In this document: positions 6,126-8,744 of the stretch, in pieces | Position numbering within the stretch: the stretch's first letter is position 1 | Layout of the letters: each line of letters opens with the position of its first letter | Assembly: GCA_934454435.1 (NCBI GenBank) | Contig: CAKSGA010000095.1 | Coordinates: forward strand, 1-8,744 | Length of the DNA: 8,744 nt | From: an uncultured Oscillospiraceae bacterium | GTDB lineage: Bacteria > Bacillota > Clostridia > Oscillospirales > Ruminococcaceae | Direction: 5' to 3' | The notes under the pieces: generated by a model | What the model saw: the letters and a program-made list of their open reading frames with translations, nothing else | Told to the model about the DNA's origin: nothing | Database searches by the model: none | Program-made: the position numbers and the translations under genes

Positions 6126-8471
6126 TCAGAAGCTCAGCAGAACTCTGATAAAGCACATGTAATAATAGATGAACCAGGTCGGCATTTTTTCCAGCCGTGC
6201 GAGCTTTTCCCGGCTGAACTTCATATTGCGCCAGCCCAGTCTGAATGCGAGGCGGTGGTTCCATTTGCATTTGCCGGAAACGTCCACATTGAGCTTTCTG
6301 CCCATCTTCTCGAACATCTCCTGCTTTGCCTTTGCACAGTTGAACTTGAACACCAGCGCACGCTTCTGGCTGCGGAGCATTTTGCTGTCGTCTATCCTTG
6401 AAGCGACTATCGCACCGTCGTCCACTGCGGACTGGAACGCCTTCATCGCCCTTTCAGTGCGGATAACGCAGCTTGTGTGCTTGATGGGGTTCTTCTTCAT
6501 CTCTTTCAGCCAGATGTCGCCGAAGCTGATATCGGCGGTGTTGCAGTAATGGTCCTGGCAGACCATGCAGCTCTCACGGCTGAAGAAGTATGCGTTCTTG
6601 TAGGCGCATATCGTCTTGGGGTAGCTGAGCGTGCGCTCGCTTCCGTCCTCGTACTGCACGGTGGAAAGACCTCTCCAGTGCCCACGGCGGTAGTACAGCC
6701 GCTTTGCGCCCTCGAGGGGTATCTTCTTCTTCCTCAGCGGAACTAACGTTGCATTCTCGTTGTGGCTTCCGCTGCAGTAAAGGCCGAGCTTCAGCACTAC
6801 TTTTTCTTTCAGTGCCGGGTCCTTTTCCAGCATTGCGGTGAATGCCCTCATCTGGCAGGGGACCAGAACAACAGCGAGCTTTCCGTTGAATTCACGGAGC
6901 ATATCCACATGCTTCATGAGCGGCATGTGCATGTATACAGATGAAGAGCTCTCCATGAGCTGCTCCTTTGTGGTGGCGATAAAGGTCTTGTAGCCGAGTC
7001 TGCCGTCCCTTATCTCACTGCGTGTTACCCATGCGCCGTCTATCTCGCCCTTTTCGAGCATGTGGCAGAGCAGGGCAGTGACCATTCCGCCGGAAGCGGC
7101 GTTGGCACGGATATTCTCGTCCGCTGCGTAGCCCATCCTTGCGCAGATATGCTCGCCCATGTAGTGCTCCGGGCGGTTGAAGTCCAGCAGCTTGACCTTT
7201 TTGGGCTTTGCATATACCTTGTCGATCTCCTCGCTGATGAAGTGGATATTGTCACGGCTGCTTTCCAGTACCTTGGGAAGATTTTCGGAGATCTTCTCAC
7301 GGATATTGCGGCTCTCCTGCATGAATCCCATGAACTTTATCTTCAGCTGGTCGAGCTCCAGCGCAGAGAAATCCACGGCGTACTCGCCCAGACCAAACAT
7401 GTCCAGGACTTCCTTGTACTTGTGGCTCCACCCTATCAGCAGGACCGGAGTGCACTTCTCAAGGGCGCCTATCATCGCATGGAAGCGGGAAGCGACCAGG
7501 ACCTCGCTGTGTGCCAGCAGCTCACGTATCTCTTCGGGAGCCATCTCACGGGGGTCCCACATTACCTTTGTCTTGTCACGGACTGCGTTGTAGACCTCGC
7601 TGCATATGATGAGGTCGTTGTTGCGGGGCTTCTCGCTTCCCTCACGGGCGGCGTTTGCAATGAGCAGCACGTTGTAGTCCTGCTCGTTGAGCCAGTTGAC
7701 GAACTGCACCATGCAGCCCCGGTAGTCCTTGCCCATTTTGGCGCACTTGCCCTGCACCACGCTGCTCACCGAGAGCGCCACTACACGCTTGCGGAAGAAC
7801 GGGCTCTCTTCGCAGAGCTTACCCACTTTTTCGGCATAATATTCGCTGTCAGGCATGGAGAAAGCGCCGTCGGCGCAGAGCTTTACGTTCTCCGTTATGC
7901 CGATCCCGGCGAGGTTCTCCTTTGTGATCTCGCCCCGGGCGCAGATCAGCTTTATCTTAGGGAGTATCCACTTTGCAAGGAACCTGTTCCAGAAACTCCT
8001 GAACGTACCCAGCGCCTGGGAGTACTTCACCACGGGAACTCCGCACAGCATGGGCACCGCCGCACAGACGAACGCATATGTGTTCATGACGAACCCACGG
8101 CTGTCCACGAAAGAAATTCCCGCTTCGTCAATGACTATGTCGCACTGGGAGTACGCCTTGATGATCTTGTTCATCCGGAGCACTTTCCCGAACGGCGGAA
8201 TGAACCTCAGGAAACTGTACAGCACCGCCAGGGGGAACGCTATGAACAGCAGTCGTTCCGGCTTTGTATTGACGACCTTGATGAAGTCGTATTTTTCTGG
8301 CATTTCTGCGATGAGTTTCCGGTCAGCCCTGGGGTAGGTGGACATCAGGAATATGTTGAGCTTTTCGCCGTAGCGTTCTTTCAGCTGCTTTATGGAGCTC
8401 TGCAGCATTGCGGCGGCTCCCTTGTTTCCGCTGAAGCAGGCGGCGGTTATTGCAATATTTATAGGTTTCAT
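6126..8471 (-). CDS. Fusion: polysaccharide pyruvyl transferase + FrhB-like (F420 hydrogenase beta) domain
   Basis: The product has 781 residues and two domains. Residues 1-415 match polysaccharide pyruvyl transferases (CsaB/WcaK type), which put pyruvate ketals from PEP on glycans: GNKGAAA at 15-21, ARGE at 178-181, SRFHA at 328-332 with H331, and GWSHKYKEVL at 347-356. Residues 435-725 match the FrhB-type flavin domain: ASGGMVTALL at 459-468, PCQ at 538-540, GLYCSG at 563-568, RRGHW at 595-599, the cysteines C635, C638 and C643, and ADISFGD at 646-652. The ferredoxin-like CxxCxxC stretch usual before this domain in glycan loci is absent. The last 45 residues are basic, then hydrophobic (766-781), perhaps a membrane-contacting tail. 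The start at 8471 has AAGGAAG (8479-8485), seven bases upstream. It heads an operon with ybhN. The reaction of the second domain in bacteria is unknown to me; F420 use is unlikely in Firmicutes. Confidence 0.9.
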   Translation of the reverse strand: MKPINIAITAACFSGNKGAAAMLQSSIKQLKERYGEKLNIFLMSTYPRADRKLIAEMPEKYDFIKVVNTKPERLLFIAFPLAVLYSFLRFIPPFGKVLRMNKIIKAYSQCDIVIDEAGISFVDSRGFVMNTYAFVCAAVPMLCGVPVVKYSQALGTFRSFWNRFLAKWILPKIKLICARGEITKENLAGIGITENVKLCADGAFSMPDSEYYAEKVGKLCEESPFFRKRVVALSVSSVVQGKCAKMGKDYRGCMVQFVNWLNEQDYNVLLIANAAREGSEKPRNNDLIICSEVYNAVRDKTKVMWDPREMAPEEIRELLAHSEVLVASRFHAMIGALEKCTPVLLIGWSHKYKEVLDMFGLGEYAVDFSALELDQLKIKFMGFMQESRNIREKISENLPKVLESSRDNIHFISEEIDKVYAKPKKVKLLDFNRPEHYMGEHICARMGYAADENIRANAASGGMVTALLCHMLEKGEIDGAWVTRSEIRDGRLGYKTFIATTKEQLMESSSSVYMHMPLMKHVDMLREFNGKLAVVLVPCQMRAFTAMLEKDPALKEKVVLKLGLYCSGSHNENATLVPLRKKKIPLEGAKRLYYRRGHWRGLSTVQYEDGSERTLSYPKTICAYKNAYFFSRESCMVCQDHYCNTADISFGDIWLKEMKKNPIKHTSCVIRTERAMKAFQSAVDDGAIVASRIDDSKMLRSQKRALVFKFNCAKAKQEMFEKMGRKLNVDVSGKCKWNHRLAFRLGWRNMKFSREKLARLEKMPTWFIYYYMCFIRVLLSF

Positions 8472-8518
8472 TTCTGCGCTTCCTTTTCTGTTTTTTCAGG
8501 ACATAACAATACTATTAT

Positions 8519-8547
8519 ATTGTATCACATAAGTGTGAGTTTGTCAA
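8519..8547 (-). promoter_or_regulatory. Promoter of the pyruvyl transferase fusion operon
   Basis: On the minus strand, a perfect TTGACA (8542-8547) lies 17 bp from TACAAT (8519-8524), with an extended TGA just before the -10 box. Eleven of twelve box positions match consensus. The predicted start is near 8512, giving a leader of about 40 nt. Confidence 0.9.
8525..8538. promoter_or_regulatory. Palindrome in the promoter spacer (candidate operator)
   Basis: tcaca-taag-tgtga is a perfect 5-bp inverted repeat lying exactly between the -10 and -35 boxes. The half-site gtgtga (8533-8538) recurs in direct orientation at 8557-8562, 24 bp away and upstream of the -35 box. The arrangement suits a repressor. 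It is the reverse arm order from a CRP/FNR site, so that family is not implied. Confidence 0.35.
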
Positions 8548-8629
8548 AAGAAAACTGTGTGAAAAATTTTTAATGCAGGGAGGGGCTTGCCCGTTCCGCA
8601 GACCGGCTTCATGATTTTAGGAAAACGCT
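8548..8629. other. Intergenic stretch with no gene seen
   Basis: This stretch lies between the fusion-operon promoter and the terminator of the gene beyond the right edge. It holds an AT tract (8561-8573) that could act as an upstream promoter element, then GC-richer sequence. I see no open frame with a ribosome site and no strong hairpin. Confidence 0.6.
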
Positions 8630-8667
8630 GAATAAAATTAAACGGGCAGAAACAAATCTGCCCGTTT
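8630..8667 (-). terminator. Intrinsic terminator of a gene beyond the right edge
   Basis: A perfect 10-bp stem, aaacgggcag (8640-8649) with ctgcccgttt (8658-8667), has an 8-nt loop and is followed on the minus strand by a T-rich tract, TAATTTTATT (8639-8630). It fits the end of a minus-strand transcript entering from the right and isolates the fusion operon from it. Confidence 0.82.
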
Positions 8668-8711
8668 CAGACTGTCGAAAAAGTCATTACGGTAAAAAAT
8701 TTGAAAGAAAC

Positions 8712-8741
8712 TGTGGGGGAAAACTCTTGTTTTCCCCCACA
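8712..8741. repeat. 13-bp perfect hairpin near the right edge
   Basis: tgtgggggaaaac (8712-8724) pairs perfectly with gttttcccccaca (8729-8741) around a 4-nt loop. On the minus strand a partly T-rich stretch (GTTTCTTTC) follows, so it may be an extra terminator for the gene beyond the edge. With the terminator at 8640-8667 it forms a tandem of hairpins about 45 bases apart, as in terminator pairs or small dispersed intergenic repeats. Confidence 0.6.
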
Positions 8742-8744
8742 CCC

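Noticed and set aside
7062..8573. Plus-strand open frame of 503 codons
   Set aside because: It lies opposite the pyruvyl transferase-FrhB gene, whose protein has clear family motifs throughout. The antisense product is low-complexity in pattern (His- and Leu-rich), matches no family I know and has no ribosome site.
1..8744. CRISPR arrays, insertion sequences, tRNA and rRNA genes
   Set aside because: No regularly spaced direct repeats, transposase frames, terminal inverted repeats with target duplications, or tRNA-like cloverleaf motifs were seen on either strand.

Overview
The window looks like a piece of a Firmicutes chromosome, most likely a Ruminococcus-like member of the Oscillospiraceae. 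The reasons are strong AGGAGG-type ribosome sites, sigma-A-type promoters with extended -10 boxes, a clostridial-type PPDK amino terminus, a Gram-positive-style flotillin and MreB, and moderate GC content. The genus is an inference. All six complete genes, plus one gene cut by the left edge, lie on the minus strand, so transcription runs from right to left. No convincing plus-strand gene was found, and there are no tRNA or rRNA genes, CRISPR arrays or insertion sequences.

Right to left, the layout is as follows. The right edge (8548-8744) holds an intrinsic terminator for a gene outside the window and a 13-bp perfect hairpin. A near-consensus promoter (8519-8547) drives a 781-residue two-domain protein: a polysaccharide pyruvyl transferase joined to an FrhB-like flavoprotein domain. 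Twelve bases later comes a YbhN/AglD-type integral membrane protein, and 72 bases further on a tRNA nucleotidyltransferase (CCA-adding type, with an HD domain). The first two genes look like a cell-surface glycan or glycolipid module. The third is a housekeeping gene that probably shares the transcript. A separate promoter inside the 3' end of cca, with a palindrome over its -10 box and a leader of about 120 nt, drives mreB, which ends in a strong terminator.

Further left, a promoter with almost no leader drives a two-gene operon: a stand-alone HPt (histidine phosphotransfer) protein followed by a flotillin, closed by another terminator. At the left edge, an extended -10 promoter and a structured leader precede the first 63 codons of pyruvate phosphate dikinase (ppdK).

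Most of the window is conventional. The features worth a second look are the pyruvyl transferase-FrhB fusion without the usual ferredoxin cysteines, its coupling to a YbhN-type membrane protein, the HPt-flotillin pairing with no NfeD-type partner, and several unexplained inverted repeats in the leaders of ppdK, mreB and cca and in the promoter of the fusion gene.
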